Source: an uncultured Paracoccaceae bacterium
GTDB taxonomy: Bacteria; Pseudomonadota; Alphaproteobacteria; Rhodobacterales; Rhodobacteraceae
DNA length: 64,000 bases
Direction: 5' to 3'
Assembly: GCA_947493255.1 (NCBI GenBank)
Contig: CANLQK010000004.1
Location: 62,001 to 126,000, forward strand
The translations under genes were made by a program, and so were the position numbers. Position 1 is the first letter of the stretch, and every line of letters starts with the position of its first letter. A model generated the notes under the pieces. That model searched no databases. It was not told the DNA's origin and worked only from the letters and a program-made list of their open reading frames with translations. This document shows, in pieces, positions 51,947 through 61,481 of this stretch.

Positions 51947-54700
51947 ATGGCTAAGAAAATGCTTATCGATGCCACCCACGCGGAAGAAACCCGCGTCGTG
52001 GTGGTTGACGGAAACAAGGTCGAGGAATTCGATTTTGAGACCCAATCACGCCGGCAATTAGCGGGCAATATTTACCTCGCAAAAGTTACACGAGTAGAAC
52101 CATCGCTGCAGGCAGCGTTTGTAGACTATGGCGGCAACCGTCATGGTTTTCTCGCGTTTAATGAGATCCACCCAGATTATTACCAGATCCCTGTCGCTGA
52201 CCGCGAAGCGCTGATCGCTGAAGAGCGTGCATATGCTGAAGCGATGCGCGCAGAGGCCGAGGCGGAGGCTGAAAAACCAAAACGGTCTCGCCGTCGTCGC
52301 AAGCCAAAGTCTGAGACAGTCGCGGCCGATGTTGAAGCACAAGATGCAGTCACCACGGCCGAACCCGCTGAACCGGTCGAAACACCCGAAGAGGTAACAT
52401 CTGGTGACATCGCAGGCATGGAAACGATTGATCTGGAAGGATCGTCGCCCATGGAAACTGTTGCAGAAACGCCGGTTGAAACGCCCGAGGCCGGTGCGGA
52501 AGAAACAGACGCCGAAGATGGTGCTGAGGACAGCAGTACCGACGCTGATGAGGCAAAGGCTGCAGATGCGACGTCGAAGGACGAAAGCATCGAAAGCGTT
52601 GCCGATGAAGACGAAACAGAAGACGTGCGCCCTGCGCGCAAACCGCGTCCGAAGCGGTACAAAATTCAAGAAGTTATTAAAGTTCGCCAAATCCTGTTGA
52701 TCCAAGTGGTCAAAGAAGAGCGCGGCAACAAGGGCGCTGCCCTGACTACTTACTTGTCGCTTGCAGGCCGGTACTGCGTGTTGATGCCGAACACCGCACG
52801 TGGTGGTGGCATTTCTCGCAAAATTACAAATGCTGCGGACCGCAAAAAGCTGAAAGCAATCGCCAATGAAATGGATGTGCCTGATGGCGCGGGCTTGATC
52901 ATTCGCACTGCGGGCAGCCAGCGCACGAAAACCGAGATCAAACGCGATTATGAATATCTACAGCGCCTTTGGGAACAGATCCGTGAATTGACGCTGAAAT
53001 CTATCGCGCCTGCGCAGATCTATGAAGAAGGTAATCTGATCAAACGATCTATCCGTGACCTTTACAGCAAAGAGATCGACGAGGTGATTGTGGAAGGCGA
53101 GGTGGGTTACCGCACTGCCAAGGACTTCATGAAAATGATCATGCCGTCCCATTCCAAGAACGTAAAACATTACCAAGAACCAATGCCGCTGTATGCGCGC
53201 CATCAGGTTGAAAGCTACCTATCTGGTATGTTCAACCCAACCGTGCAGCTTCCTTCGGGGGGGTATATTGTTATTGGTGTGACCGAAGCCTTGGTTGCAA
53301 TTGACGTAAACTCTGGTCGGGCCACAAAAGAAGGGTCCATCGAGCAAACGGCGACGAAGACGAACCTAGAAGCAGCAGACGAGGTTGCCCGCCAACTGCG
53401 CCTGCGCGATTTGGCTGGTTTGATCGTCATCGACTTTATCGACATGGACGAGCGTAAGAATAACAGCGCCGTTGAAAAGCGGATGAAGGACAAGCTGAAG
53501 ACAGACCGCGCCCGCATTCAGGTCGGCCGGATTTCTGGATTTGGTTTGATGGAAATGTCGCGCCAACGCTTGCGTCCTGGTATGTTGGAATCGACAACCC
53601 AGATGTGTTCGCACTGTCATGGGACAGGCTTGTTGCGGTCAGACGACAACGTCGCACTAGGCATTTTGCGCCAACTGGAAGAGGAAGGCGTTCGGGGCCG
53701 TTCGAAAGAAGTATTGGTGAAGGCGCCAATTGCGATTTCGAATTACCTTATGAACCAGAAACGCGAACATATCGCGCAGATCGAAGGCCGGTACGGTCTG
53801 TCTGTCCGCGTGGAAGGCGATCCGCATATGGTTTCGCCCGACTTCGCGATGGAGAAGTTCAAGACCGCGAGCCGTGTTGTGGCCGAAGTTGAATTGCCTG
53901 TAATTTCGTCTGATACAGCCGTTATGGCTGAGGTTGATGAGACGCCAGCTGAGGCGGAAGCAACACCAACTCCGGAACAGGGCGAGGGCGAAGCACCTAC
54001 CAAAAAGCGTCGTCGCCGTCGGCGTCGCCGTCGGGGTGGCAGCAACCCAGAAAACGGTGAAGCCAATACTGAGAATGGTGCAGAAACTGCAGAGACTGTT
54101 GCGGAAACAGCTCCGGCTGAAGCCACTGGTGATGCGCCCGTCGAGGCCGTTGTTGACGCTGTTGAAGAGGCACCTAAGCCGAAACGCACACGGTCCCGTC
54201 GCAAGAAGCCAGTTGATAAAGCTGCTGAAGGCGAAACAGTAGCAGAGGAAGCTGTAACCGAAGATTCTGTTGCCACTGAAGAACCGGCTGCGGCGGAAGA
54301 AACGCCAAAACCAAAGCGGACCCGTTCGCGCAGCAAGAAACCGGCTGTAGTTCCTGTTGAAGAAACTGCCGATGCGAAAGCGGAAGAGGCCGCGGTCGAA
54401 GCCGTGACAGAAGAAAAGCCAAAGAAAAAAACGACGCGGACTCGCAAGAAGCCAGCGCCAAAGACAGCCGAGGCGGCCGCTGAAACGGCACCATCAGAAC
54501 CCGCGATTGTTGCAGAGGCTGCACCCGAAGCGCCAGCTGAAAAGCCGGAACCGGTTAAGACGGACAAGCCAAAGCGCGTACGCAAGACGACGTCCAAGCC
54601 AAAGGTCGAGACACAAGAAGCTGTTGCAGACGCGCCAAAGGCTGCCGAAGAAGATGATAAGCCGAAAAAGCGCGGTTGGTGGTCGTTGAGCGGCCGTTAA
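51947..54700 (+). CDS. rne: Ribonuclease E
   Basis: It has 917 residues from the ATG at 51947 (MAKKMLIDATHAEETRVVV). The S1 domain starts at about residue 35 but is split by an acidic/basic insertion of about 140 residues (about 90-230), after which the RYKIQEVIKVRQILLIQVVKE strand resumes. The catalytic core has VAIDVNSG and VIDFIDM (Mg2+ Asp residues) and the Zn-link CSHCHG (near 554-557). Residues about 665-917 are disordered, with arginine and EAA/KPK repeats that should carry degradosome and RNA-binding sites. Insertions in S1 are usual in alphaproteobacterial RNase E. Confidence 0.95.
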   Translation: MAKKMLIDATHAEETRVVVVDGNKVEEFDFETQSRRQLAGNIYLAKVTRVEPSLQAAFVDYGGNRHGFLAFNEIHPDYYQIPVADREALIAEERAYAEAMRAEAEAEAEKPKRSRRRRKPKSETVAADVEAQDAVTTAEPAEPVETPEEVTSGDIAGMETIDLEGSSPMETVAETPVETPEAGAEETDAEDGAEDSSTDADEAKAADATSKDESIESVADEDETEDVRPARKPRPKRYKIQEVIKVRQILLIQVVKEERGNKGAALTTYLSLAGRYCVLMPNTARGGGISRKITNAADRKKLKAIANEMDVPDGAGLIIRTAGSQRTKTEIKRDYEYLQRLWEQIRELTLKSIAPAQIYEEGNLIKRSIRDLYSKEIDEVIVEGEVGYRTAKDFMKMIMPSHSKNVKHYQEPMPLYARHQVESYLSGMFNPTVQLPSGGYIVIGVTEALVAIDVNSGRATKEGSIEQTATKTNLEAADEVARQLRLRDLAGLIVIDFIDMDERKNNSAVEKRMKDKLKTDRARIQVGRISGFGLMEMSRQRLRPGMLESTTQMCSHCHGTGLLRSDDNVALGILRQLEEEGVRGRSKEVLVKAPIAISNYLMNQKREHIAQIEGRYGLSVRVEGDPHMVSPDFAMEKFKTASRVVAEVELPVISSDTAVMAEVDETPAEAEATPTPEQGEGEAPTKKRRRRRRRRRGGSNPENGEANTENGAETAETVAETAPAEATGDAPVEAVVDAVEEAPKPKRTRSRRKKPVDKAAEGETVAEEAVTEDSVATEEPAAAEETPKPKRTRSRSKKPAVVPVEETADAKAEEAAVEAVTEEKPKKKTTRTRKKPAPKTAEAAAETAPSEPAIVAEAAPEAPAEKPEPVKTDKPKRVRKTTSKPKVETQEAVADAPKAAEEDDKPKKRGWWSLSGR

Positions 54701-54739
54701 TGCGAAGTCTCAAGTTTCTTCTTTAATGCATTGAATTTA

Positions 54740-54772
54740 AACGTCGTTCTGATTTTTTAGGGCGGCGTTTTT
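54740..54772 (+). terminator. Rho-independent terminator of rne
   Basis: AACGTCGTTCT pairs with AGGGCGGCGTT (several G-T pairs) across a T-rich loop, followed by TTT. It lies 40 bp after the rne stop. Confidence 0.65.
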
Positions 54773-54992
54773 ACATGCGCTCGACGACGTAAACTTGATA
54801 TTCGCCAATGTCAGATTGCGAAATCAAACGATTTCCTGACAGTGTGCAATAATGTGGGATGTCAATGACTGCGACTGGATCATCCGCCCAAATCGTCACA
54901 ATTGTTCCTTTGGATTTACTGCGCAGAACCTTACCCAATCTCAAAACGGGCAAAGGGCAGATCAGGCTGCGGGCGTCAATTACGTCATCCAT
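54771..54992 (-). CDS. TusA-family sulfurtransferase
   Basis: It has 73 residues from the ATG at 54992. It begins MDDVIDARSLICPLPVLRLG, containing the catalytic Cys of the CPxP motif, and keeps the two-layer sandwich strands TIVTIWADDPVAVIDIPHYC. Relays sulfur to tRNA thiolation, Mo cofactor or sulfur oxidation. Divergent from ccdA; convergent with the rne terminator. Confidence 0.88.
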   Translation of the reverse strand: MDDVIDARSLICPLPVLRLGKVLRSKSKGTIVTIWADDPVAVIDIPHYCTLSGNRLISQSDIGEYQVYVVERM

Positions 54993-55106
54993 AATCAAGC
55001 ACTGCCGTGTAGGGCAGGAAATGTCCACGTTTTTTGAAACAAGTTTAAACGGTGATGTGACCAGCGGTGGCGTGACGCGGCCAGCATGCCCCGCTAAGAG
55101 TGAGTT

Positions 55107-55862
55107 ATGTTTGAAACAGAAACCTTCCTCGCCGCATCTTTATTGCCAGCTTTGCTAATTGCATTCTCAGCTGGCATCTTGTCGTTCCTCAGCCCCTGTG
55201 TCCTTCCGATCGTGCCCCCGTATTTGGCCTACATGGGGGGCGTGAGCGTAACGGACATGGAAGATGATCGCGCTGCCAGAGGGCGCGCTGTTGTTGCAGC
55301 GCTGTTCTTTATATTGGGCCTATCAACAGTCTTTCTGATCCTTGGGGCGGGCGCGTCAGCACTTGGGCGGACGTTGTTAGGGTACCAAACCTATTTGCAA
55401 ATCGGTGCTGGCCTTGTTGTCATTGGGTTCGGTCTGCATTTCTTGGGGGTTTACCGACTTAAATTCCTCGATCGCGAGGTTCGTGTGGATGCTGGCGACC
55501 AAGGTGGGTCCGCATTTGGGGCTTATTTTCTAGGGCTTGCATTTGCCTTTGGTTGGACACCATGCCTTGGACCGATCCTAAGCGCGATCCTAAGTCTTGC
55601 AACCGGCACCGGGGACGTTGGTAAGGGCGCAATAATGCTTGGTGTTTACGCGATGGGGTTGGGGGTGCCGTTCTTGCTTGTGGCGGCGTTCTTCCCGCAG
55701 ATGAAACGGCCGATGGCATGGATGAAACGGAACCTAAACGTGATTGAAAAAATCTCTGGGGCGATGTTGGTTTTGGTAGGGCTGGCAATGGCGACCGGGT
55801 TTATGACGGTATTTGCCTACTGGTTGCTAGAAGCCTTTCCCGTCTTACAAATTTTTGGTTAG
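55107..55862 (+). CDS. ccdA: CcdA-type thiol-disulfide transporter
   Basis: It has 251 residues with six helices. The two redox cysteines sit in the conserved LSFLSPCVLPIVPPYLAY and FGWTPCLGPILSAIL segments. Moves reducing equivalents from cytoplasmic thioredoxin to periplasmic thioredoxin-like proteins for cytochrome c maturation and related processes. No partner CcmG-type gene is adjacent. Confidence 0.93.
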   Translation: MFETETFLAASLLPALLIAFSAGILSFLSPCVLPIVPPYLAYMGGVSVTDMEDDRAARGRAVVAALFFILGLSTVFLILGAGASALGRTLLGYQTYLQIGAGLVVIGFGLHFLGVYRLKFLDREVRVDAGDQGGSAFGAYFLGLAFAFGWTPCLGPILSAILSLATGTGDVGKGAIMLGVYAMGLGVPFLLVAAFFPQMKRPMAWMKRNLNVIEKISGAMLVLVGLAMATGFMTVFAYWLLEAFPVLQIFG

Positions 55863-55937
55863 GCTGCGGTTTCAATACGTCCTTAATTTTGCCTAAAGGC
55901 ACTGCTAGGGTAGGATCTAACAGCATATCAAGCGGTG

Positions 55938-57182
55938 ATGGTTCAGGCAGTGCATAAACAAGTCAAAAAGCGCAGGGTGTTTTACATTCCCGGCTATGAT
56001 CCGATCCATCCACGCCGTTACCGCGAGCTGTACCGCACGGAGTCCGCGGCCCAAGCACAGGTTTCTGGGTACGATATAGGCATTTCACCAAAGTCTGGCG
56101 AAAATTACGGCTGGCAGGTCACTACCAGTATGGACAACACCCATGTCGACGCCGAAGTCGAAGTTCTTGTTTGGTCCGACATCGTGCGCGGTTCGATGGC
56201 ATCGACCATTCCGGCAACCTACGTACAACTTGTCCGTACGGCATGGACCTACATTGCGTCAGGAACGCTGCGGCGATTGATGTGGTTGCGCAAAGGGCCG
56301 GTAATTGCCGCGCTGTATCCTGTTGGCATGCTGATCTTGCAACTGTTGCTGGCGTTGATCGCTGGACGCATCGGTGGTGTTGCAGTTCGTGCGGGGCTAG
56401 AGGCTGTATTGCCGATACTGCCCGATATGCTGACACTGGCAGTGGGCTGGGCCGTTGGGTTGGTGCTGATCGTTGCGTTTTTGCGGTGGTTCAAAGCCAA
56501 GGATGGCAAGCTTTTCGCGTATTATTTGATGCATGACTATGCCTATTCAGCACATTGGAAGGGCGCAAACCCACCCGAGTTGGAAGCGCGGATGTCGCAG
56601 TTTAAGGCGACAATTGCTGCGGCGCTGAACAGTGATGCAGATGAGGTTTTGGTCGTCGGGCATTCGTCTGGAGCACATCTTGGGGTTTCGATTTTGGCGG
56701 ACTTGATCCGGGATGGCAGCGTACCTGCGAGCGGGCCAGCCTTGGGGTTCCTGAGTTTGGGACAGGTTGTGCCGATGGTAAGTTTCTTACCCCTGGCGAC
56801 CCGATTGCGCGCGGACCTAAGTTTTCTATCAATGCGTGACGAGTTGACGTGGGTCGATGTGACTGCTCCGGGTGATGGATGTGCCTTTGCCTTGTGCGAC
56901 CCTGTTGCGGTGTCTGGCGTGGCTCCTGACGGGCATAAATGGCCGTTGGTTATCTCGGCAGCGTTTACACAAACCTTGAGTCCAGAACGCTGGGCAGAGC
57001 TGCGGTGGAAGTTTTTCCGGCTGCATTTCCAATATTTGTGCGCGTTTGATCGTGTAGGGGACTACGATTATTTTCGGATCACGGGTGGGCCGCTTACATT
57101 GGCCGAACGGTTTGAAGGAAGAGCCCCGTCCAAGTCTCGTATCGATGTTCCTGCATCTAAATACACGAGCATGGCACCATGA
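55938..57182 (+). CDS. Membrane protein with alpha/beta-hydrolase domain
   Basis: It has 414 residues from the ATG at 55938. N-terminal VFYIPGYDPIHPRRYRELYR (a first beta strand with a PGYDP oxyanion-like turn), then two or three transmembrane helices (about 115-140, 150-180), then the nucleophile elbow VVGHSSGAHLG near residue 240. Catalytic Ser is the first Ser after GH; possible acid and His lie in the second half. Not assigned to a characterised family. It overlaps the P450 gene by 4 bp, so the two are translationally coupled. Confidence 0.78.
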   Translation: MVQAVHKQVKKRRVFYIPGYDPIHPRRYRELYRTESAAQAQVSGYDIGISPKSGENYGWQVTTSMDNTHVDAEVEVLVWSDIVRGSMASTIPATYVQLVRTAWTYIASGTLRRLMWLRKGPVIAALYPVGMLILQLLLALIAGRIGGVAVRAGLEAVLPILPDMLTLAVGWAVGLVLIVAFLRWFKAKDGKLFAYYLMHDYAYSAHWKGANPPELEARMSQFKATIAAALNSDADEVLVVGHSSGAHLGVSILADLIRDGSVPASGPALGFLSLGQVVPMVSFLPLATRLRADLSFLSMRDELTWVDVTAPGDGCAFALCDPVAVSGVAPDGHKWPLVISAAFTQTLSPERWAELRWKFFRLHFQYLCAFDRVGDYDYFRITGGPLTLAERFEGRAPSKSRIDVPASKYTSMAP

Positions 57183-58528
57183 CCGACCACCTGCCACCAA
57201 AGCCCCCATCTCGGCCGGAGAAGGTGTCGTTGCGGCGCTATTTGAAGCTGTTCAGGCAGGACATTCTGTCTGCTCAGCCTGCGAAACTGTATCGCGCGTG
57301 GATGGCTGAATTCAAAACGCCATTCTTTCGTAGCTATCTTGCTAACGACCCAGTTTTGGTCAAACGGGTGCTGAAAGAACGCCCTGAAGATTTCCCAAAG
57401 TCTGACCGCATTGGTGCTGGCCTACGCCCTTTACTAGGAAATTCGGTGTTTTTGACCAATGGGGAGGTTTGGAAACAGCAACGTCGGATCATTGACCCTG
57501 CATTTGAGGGAGGGCGGCTTCGCGACACATATGGAGCAATTTATGCCGCGGCAGAATCCGCTGTTGTGCGGATGGGTGAACATCAAGGTGTTGTCGATAT
57601 TGAACCAGAGATGTCGCATGCTGCGGCGGATGTGATTTTTCGGACGTTGTTTTCTATACCGATTGAAGACGAAGTCGCGACGCAGGTGTTTCAGAAATTC
57701 CGCGATCATCAACGCACGCAACCGATTTTGAATTTGGCGGCGTTTATTCCAGGGCCGCGTTGGATGCCGCGGTTTTTCAAACGGGCGACTAAAGAGACCG
57801 CAGCCGATATTCGGCGTTTGATTACGGGGCTGACAGAAAGGCGCATGGCAGCGATCAAGGAAGGCACGGCGCCTGATGATCTGGCGACCAAGATAATGAC
57901 AACGAAAGACCCTCAATCAGGTCAGACGTTTACGACCGACGAAATGGTCGATCAGGTTGCAATCTTTTTTCTGGCTGGGCACGAGACCAGTGCATCTGCC
58001 TTGGGATGGGCGTTGTATTTGATGGCCATGTACCCTGAATGGCAAGACCGTGTCGCACAAGAGGCCGAAGGGGCAGGGCCGGAGTTTGCAAGCTTGTCCA
58101 AGCTGAAGCTGTGTCGCGATGTATTCCGCGAAACGTTACGCCTGTATCCGCCGGTTCCAATGATGGTCCGCCAAACGACTGCGCCCGAAGACTTGCGTGG
58201 GCGGCGTGCGCCAAAGGGAAGCCAGATCGTTTTAAGCCCTTGGCATCTACACCGACATGAACGGCTATGGGATAACCCAGATGGGTTTGACCCAACACGT
58301 TGGGACACTGAGAATGGTAAGGCATGCCAACGCGACGCCTACATCCCATTTTCGGCAGGACCACGGGTGTGCACTGGTGCAGGGTTTGCGATGGTTGAAG
58401 GGACATTACTGTTGGCGATGTTGGTTCGGCAGTTTCGGTTCAAGCTGACCGATGACACGCCCGTGCCGGTCGCACATCTTACCGTGCGTGCCAAGGACGG
58501 GATTCGCTTGCGTGTTACCCGCCGCTAG
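57179..58528 (+). CDS. Cytochrome P450
   Basis: It has 449 residues. I-helix oxygen-activation motif FLAGHETSA (Thr near 269), ExxR in FRETLRLYPP, and the heme-Cys loop FSAGPRVCTGAGFAM (Cys near 396). No N-terminal anchor. Coupled by ATGA to a membrane hydrolase; no ferredoxin or reductase is nearby, so electrons come from elsewhere. Substrate unknown; the hydrolase partner suggests a lipid or ester. Confidence 0.92.
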   Translation: MTDHLPPKPPSRPEKVSLRRYLKLFRQDILSAQPAKLYRAWMAEFKTPFFRSYLANDPVLVKRVLKERPEDFPKSDRIGAGLRPLLGNSVFLTNGEVWKQQRRIIDPAFEGGRLRDTYGAIYAAAESAVVRMGEHQGVVDIEPEMSHAAADVIFRTLFSIPIEDEVATQVFQKFRDHQRTQPILNLAAFIPGPRWMPRFFKRATKETAADIRRLITGLTERRMAAIKEGTAPDDLATKIMTTKDPQSGQTFTTDEMVDQVAIFFLAGHETSASALGWALYLMAMYPEWQDRVAQEAEGAGPEFASLSKLKLCRDVFRETLRLYPPVPMMVRQTTAPEDLRGRRAPKGSQIVLSPWHLHRHERLWDNPDGFDPTRWDTENGKACQRDAYIPFSAGPRVCTGAGFAMVEGTLLLAMLVRQFRFKLTDDTPVPVAHLTVRAKDGIRLRVTRR

Positions 58529-58786
58529 CGGGATATTGTTTCGGAATGGGCGAAAGTAGTGCTCGCCGTTGTACATTGTCGTTTCAATTCTGGTCCCGCT
58601 TGGCCTGTGATTACAAAAAGATGTCTGAATTTGCGCAGCCTTAGGTCTTGATAAGTTGTTTTATATCAGTTGCTTGTGTGGATAATTGATGCTGATCAGT
58701 GGGAATTGTGGCGAATTTGCCCTATTTCCGAAACCGCACAGTTAACCTAAGTGTAACACGTGGGGGCATTGGAAGGGGTCATTGAA
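58529..58786. other. Intergenic region with DnaA box and CtrA-like site
   Basis: 258 bp without a gene. DnaA-box consensus TGTGGATAA at 58677-58685. TTAACCTAAGTGTAA at 58742-58756 is one base off the CtrA consensus TTAA-N7-TTAA. The stretch AATTGTGGCGAATTTGCCC (about 58706-58724) shares ATTGTGGCG and AATTTGCCC with the region before the OmpA-like gene. Confidence 0.5.
58677..58685 (-). promoter_or_regulatory. Consensus DnaA box
   Basis: TGTGGATAA on plus, the reverse complement of TTATCCACA. A single box, so a replication origin is not implied. Confidence 0.5.
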
Positions 58787-59056
58787 ATGACTTTAACGAT
58801 GCCAAAGATTACATCAAACATCGCATCGGGCCGGTTTTTCGGTTCAGCATATGATTTCATGCGCGATCGGCTACGCCCTGCGGAGCAGAATGATGAACGG
58901 GTAAACCCGTCTCAATCAGATTTGGTAGCTATGGACCGTGCTAGATACGCCAGTATCTTGAATGAAGAATTGGGTCTTGGAGGCCTGACGTCGTCAGAGC
59001 AAAACGACATGGATACTTTGGCACGGGTGCGTGACGCACTTTACACTGTCGATTGA
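58787..59056 (+). CDS. Small hypothetical protein, 89 residues
   Basis: Not recognised. It starts at the ATG 9 nt after AAGGGG (a GTG nine codons earlier is possible). Hydrophilic, helical, no signal or membrane segment; ends NDMDTLARVRDALYTVD. Preceded by a DnaA box and a CtrA-like site. Its last 16 bp overlap the 3' end of the RHH gene in convergent orientation. Confidence 0.65.
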   Translation: MTLTMPKITSNIASGRFFGSAYDFMRDRLRPAEQNDERVNPSQSDLVAMDRARYASILNEELGLGGLTSSEQNDMDTLARVRDALYTVD

Positions 59057-59265
59057 TTTTTCAGGGTGTTTAGGATGAACACCCGAATAGCAGACGCAAG
59101 GCCCACGTCACCGCGGGCCTCGTCAATCTCGATGGCTAAACCGTTGAAGGTTTGACCGCGTTGTTCGGCAATTGCACGAAACTCTTTCCAAAACTCAGGT
59201 TCTAGTGACACTGAAGTACGGTGACCGCGCAATGTGAGCGAGTGTTTGATCGGGCGTGTCGACAT
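59041..59265 (-). CDS. Ribbon-helix-helix domain protein
   Basis: It has 74 residues from the ATG at 59265. Basic N-terminus MSTRPIKHSLTLRGHRTSVSLEPEFWKEF, the strand TSVSLEPEFW matching the DNA-contacting ribbon, and two helices. Conserved next to DUF4169 and fumC in Rhodobacterales. Probable dimeric transcription factor; target unknown. 8 bp after the DUF4169 stop. Confidence 0.85.
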   Translation of the reverse strand: MSTRPIKHSLTLRGHRTSVSLEPEFWKEFRAIAEQRGQTFNGLAIEIDEARGDVGLASAIRVFILNTLKNQSTV

Positions 59266-59273
59266 GGCCGACC

Positions 59274-59453
59274 TCACTCTTCCTCGAACTTCAACTGATC
59301 CAACTGCTGTTTCGCACGGGTTTCGCGGGTGGCATCCGCCAAGCGCTCTGCCTTGGTGCGACCAAAACGCAATGCGTTCTGGTCGGCTTCAGCCTTCTTG
59401 GCAGTGCGGTCGCGGTCTTTGCGGACTTTGTTGAGGTTTACGATTTCACTCAT
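59274..59453 (-). CDS. DUF4169 family small protein, 59 residues
   Basis: [20 protein letters not shown], then a lysine/arginine/glutamate-rich coiled coil ending LKFEEE. Its length falls just below common cutoffs. ATG overlaps the fumC stop (ATGA), and the RHH gene follows, so fumC-DUF4169-RHH form one transcript. The highly charged helical nature suggests nucleic-acid or protein binding, but no function is known. Confidence 0.9.
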   Translation of the reverse strand: MSEIVNLNKVRKDRDRTAKKAEADQNALRFGRTKAERLADATRETRAKQQLDQLKFEEE

Positions 59454-60841
59454 TTCGGACCGATCATGTCCTTTGGTTGGACAACGCGGTCGAATGTCTC
59501 TTCATCTACAAAGCCCAATGCGACGGCTTCTTCGCGTAGTGTTGTGCCGTTTTTGTGGGCCGTTTTCGCGACTTTAGTCGCGTTGTCGTAGCCGATTTCA
59601 GGAGCCAATGCCGTAACCAGCATCAGCGATTCTTTCATCAGTTTCTCAATACGCTCTTCATTGGCCTTGGTGCCTGCCAACATACGCTTGGTGAAACTGT
59701 CAGCGGCATCACCCAACAGCTGCATGGATTGCAACAGGTTGTAAGACATCATCGGGTTGTAGACGTTCAATTCGAAATGCCCCTGCGAGCCTGCAAAGCC
59801 AATCGCAGCATCGTTGCCCATGATATGGGCGCACACCTGCGTCATAGCTTCGGCCTGCGTTGGGTTTACTTTGCCTGGCATGATGGACGAACCGGGTTCG
59901 TTTTCAGGCAAGATCAATTCGCCAAGGCCTGACCGTGGACCGGAGCCCAAGAACCGCATGTCGTTCGCGATTTTGTAGGCTGCCATCGCAGTCGTTTTGA
60001 TTGCACCAGACATGAATACCATCGCATCGTGGGCAGCCAGGGCTTCGAACTTGTTCGGGGCTGTCACGAAGGGCAGGCCGGTGATGTCGGCCATATGTTT
60101 GGCTACAGTTGTGTCCCAACCGGGGGATGTGTTGAGGCCTGTCCCAACAGCTGTGCCGCCTTGTGCCAGTTCGTAAATGCCAGGCAGAGCCATCTTGATG
60201 CGTTCAATGCCGTTGCGGATTTGTTTTGCGTAGCCAGAAAATTCTTGGCCCAATGTCAGCGGTGTCGCGTCTTGGGTGTGGGTCCGGCCGATCTTGATGA
60301 TGTCTTTGAATTCTTCGGATTTCGCCTCTAGCTCTGCGGCGAAGGTTTCCAAACCGGGCAGCAAAACATCACGCGCTGTCATCGCGACAGCGATGTGCAT
60401 GGCCGTCGGGAATGTATCGTTCGACGATTGGCCCATGTTGCAGTGATCGTTAGGGTGCACAGGTTCTTTAGACCCTATCACGCCCCCCAAGATTTCGATC
60501 GCACGGTTCGAAATAACTTCGTTAGAGTTCATGTTGGACTGCGTGCCGGATCCAGTTTGCCAAACAGCCAATGGGAAATGGTCATCCAGTTTACCATCAA
60601 TGACTTCGCCAGCTGCCGCGATCATCGCGTCGGCCAGTTTTGCATCCAGTTTGCCGCTGTCTTTGTTGGCCATTGCGCAGGCCTTTTTGATCACACCAAG
60701 GGCACGGACTATGGCAACGGGCTGCTTTTCCCAACCGATGGGGAAATTCATCAGAGAACGCTGGGTCTGAGCGCCCCAATAGCGGTCTGATTGAACTTCA
60801 AGTGGGCCAAAGCTGTCGGTTTCTGTGCGTGTATTGGTCAT
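59450..60841 (-). CDS. fumC: Class II fumarate hydratase
   Basis: It has 463 residues. Fe-independent fumarase of the TCA cycle. Signature [15 protein letters not shown] with the catalytic Ser loop, [17 protein letters not shown], and the [14 protein letters not shown] substrate site, with the general-base His region intact ([15 protein letters not shown]). First gene of the DUF4169-RHH unit, with its own promoter in the 87-bp gap after sspB. Confidence 0.97.
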   Translation of the reverse strand: MTNTRTETDSFGPLEVQSDRYWGAQTQRSLMNFPIGWEKQPVAIVRALGVIKKACAMANKDSGKLDAKLADAMIAAAGEVIDGKLDDHFPLAVWQTGSGTQSNMNSNEVISNRAIEILGGVIGSKEPVHPNDHCNMGQSSNDTFPTAMHIAVAMTARDVLLPGLETFAAELEAKSEEFKDIIKIGRTHTQDATPLTLGQEFSGYAKQIRNGIERIKMALPGIYELAQGGTAVGTGLNTSPGWDTTVAKHMADITGLPFVTAPNKFEALAAHDAMVFMSGAIKTTAMAAYKIANDMRFLGSGPRSGLGELILPENEPGSSIMPGKVNPTQAEAMTQVCAHIMGNDAAIGFAGSQGHFELNVYNPMMSYNLLQSMQLLGDAADSFTKRMLAGTKANEERIEKLMKESLMLVTALAPEIGYDNATKVAKTAHKNGTTLREEAVALGFVDEETFDRVVQPKDMIGPK

Positions 60842-60928
60842 AGGGTATCCTTGGGGATCATGCTGTATACTGTTGCATGCCGTTTACCGCCCTTCTGCCG
60901 CTAGAGCAACGGGGAGCGTATCTAATGA

Positions 60929-61408
60929 TTATTTTCGGAATTGGTCCAAAGACACAACGTCTGCGTCCTTTTGTGGGGCGTCGTCTGTTTCGTCAGGCTT
61001 TGCCATGACGTGCATCGGGGCCTCTGGTGCATCTGTATCTTCGTCGTCTTGGGTTTCAAACCGCAAACCGAATTCGACGGACGGGTCGACGAATGTCTTT
61101 ATAGCATCGTAAGGAACGTAAAGAGGTTCGGGGTTGTCTCCAAAGCTCAGCGTAATAGAAAAGCCGACTTCGGTTACGTTGAGATCCTCGTATTGGTGCT
61201 GGATCACGATCGTCATCTCGCCGGGATACCGGTCAGACAACCAGTCCGCGATTTCTACATCGGGATGCATGGTGTCGAAGGTCACGAAGAAGTGGTGGTT
61301 CCCGGGCAGGCCGTTGTTTGAGATGTCTGTCAGGACCTCGTAGATAAGCCCGCGCATGGCTTTGTGCATTAGGTTGCCGTAGTCTATGGATTGGTTCGAA
61401 ATGGTCAC
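60929..61408 (-). CDS. sspB: ClpXP adaptor SspB family protein
   Basis: It has 159 residues from the GTG at 61408, preceded by AAGGGGC with 8-nt spacing; an ATG 11 codons earlier lacks a ribosome-binding site. SspB delivers ssrA-tagged proteins to ClpXP. Conserved parts: SIDYGNLMHKAMRGLIYEVL, HHFFVTFDTMHPDVEI, EMTIVIQHQYEDL and FSITLSFGDNPEPLYVPYDAI. An acidic linker and the C-terminal ClpX-binding tail DVVSLDQFRK follow. Confidence 0.92.
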   Translation of the reverse strand: MTISNQSIDYGNLMHKAMRGLIYEVLTDISNNGLPGNHHFFVTFDTMHPDVEIADWLSDRYPGEMTIVIQHQYEDLNVTEVGFSITLSFGDNPEPLYVPYDAIKTFVDPSVEFGLRFETQDDEDTDAPEAPMHVMAKPDETDDAPQKDADVVSLDQFRK

Positions 61409-61481
61409 GGATCGGCCCCTTTTTGTCGTCCCATTAAGCATACGAGATTCGGGGCGGGATGAAAGGGGCCGATTGTGGGGT

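Noticed and set aside
52180-54597. Several long minus-strand frames opposite rne
   Set aside because: They are shadows of the low-complexity Glu/Ala/Lys regions of RNase E.
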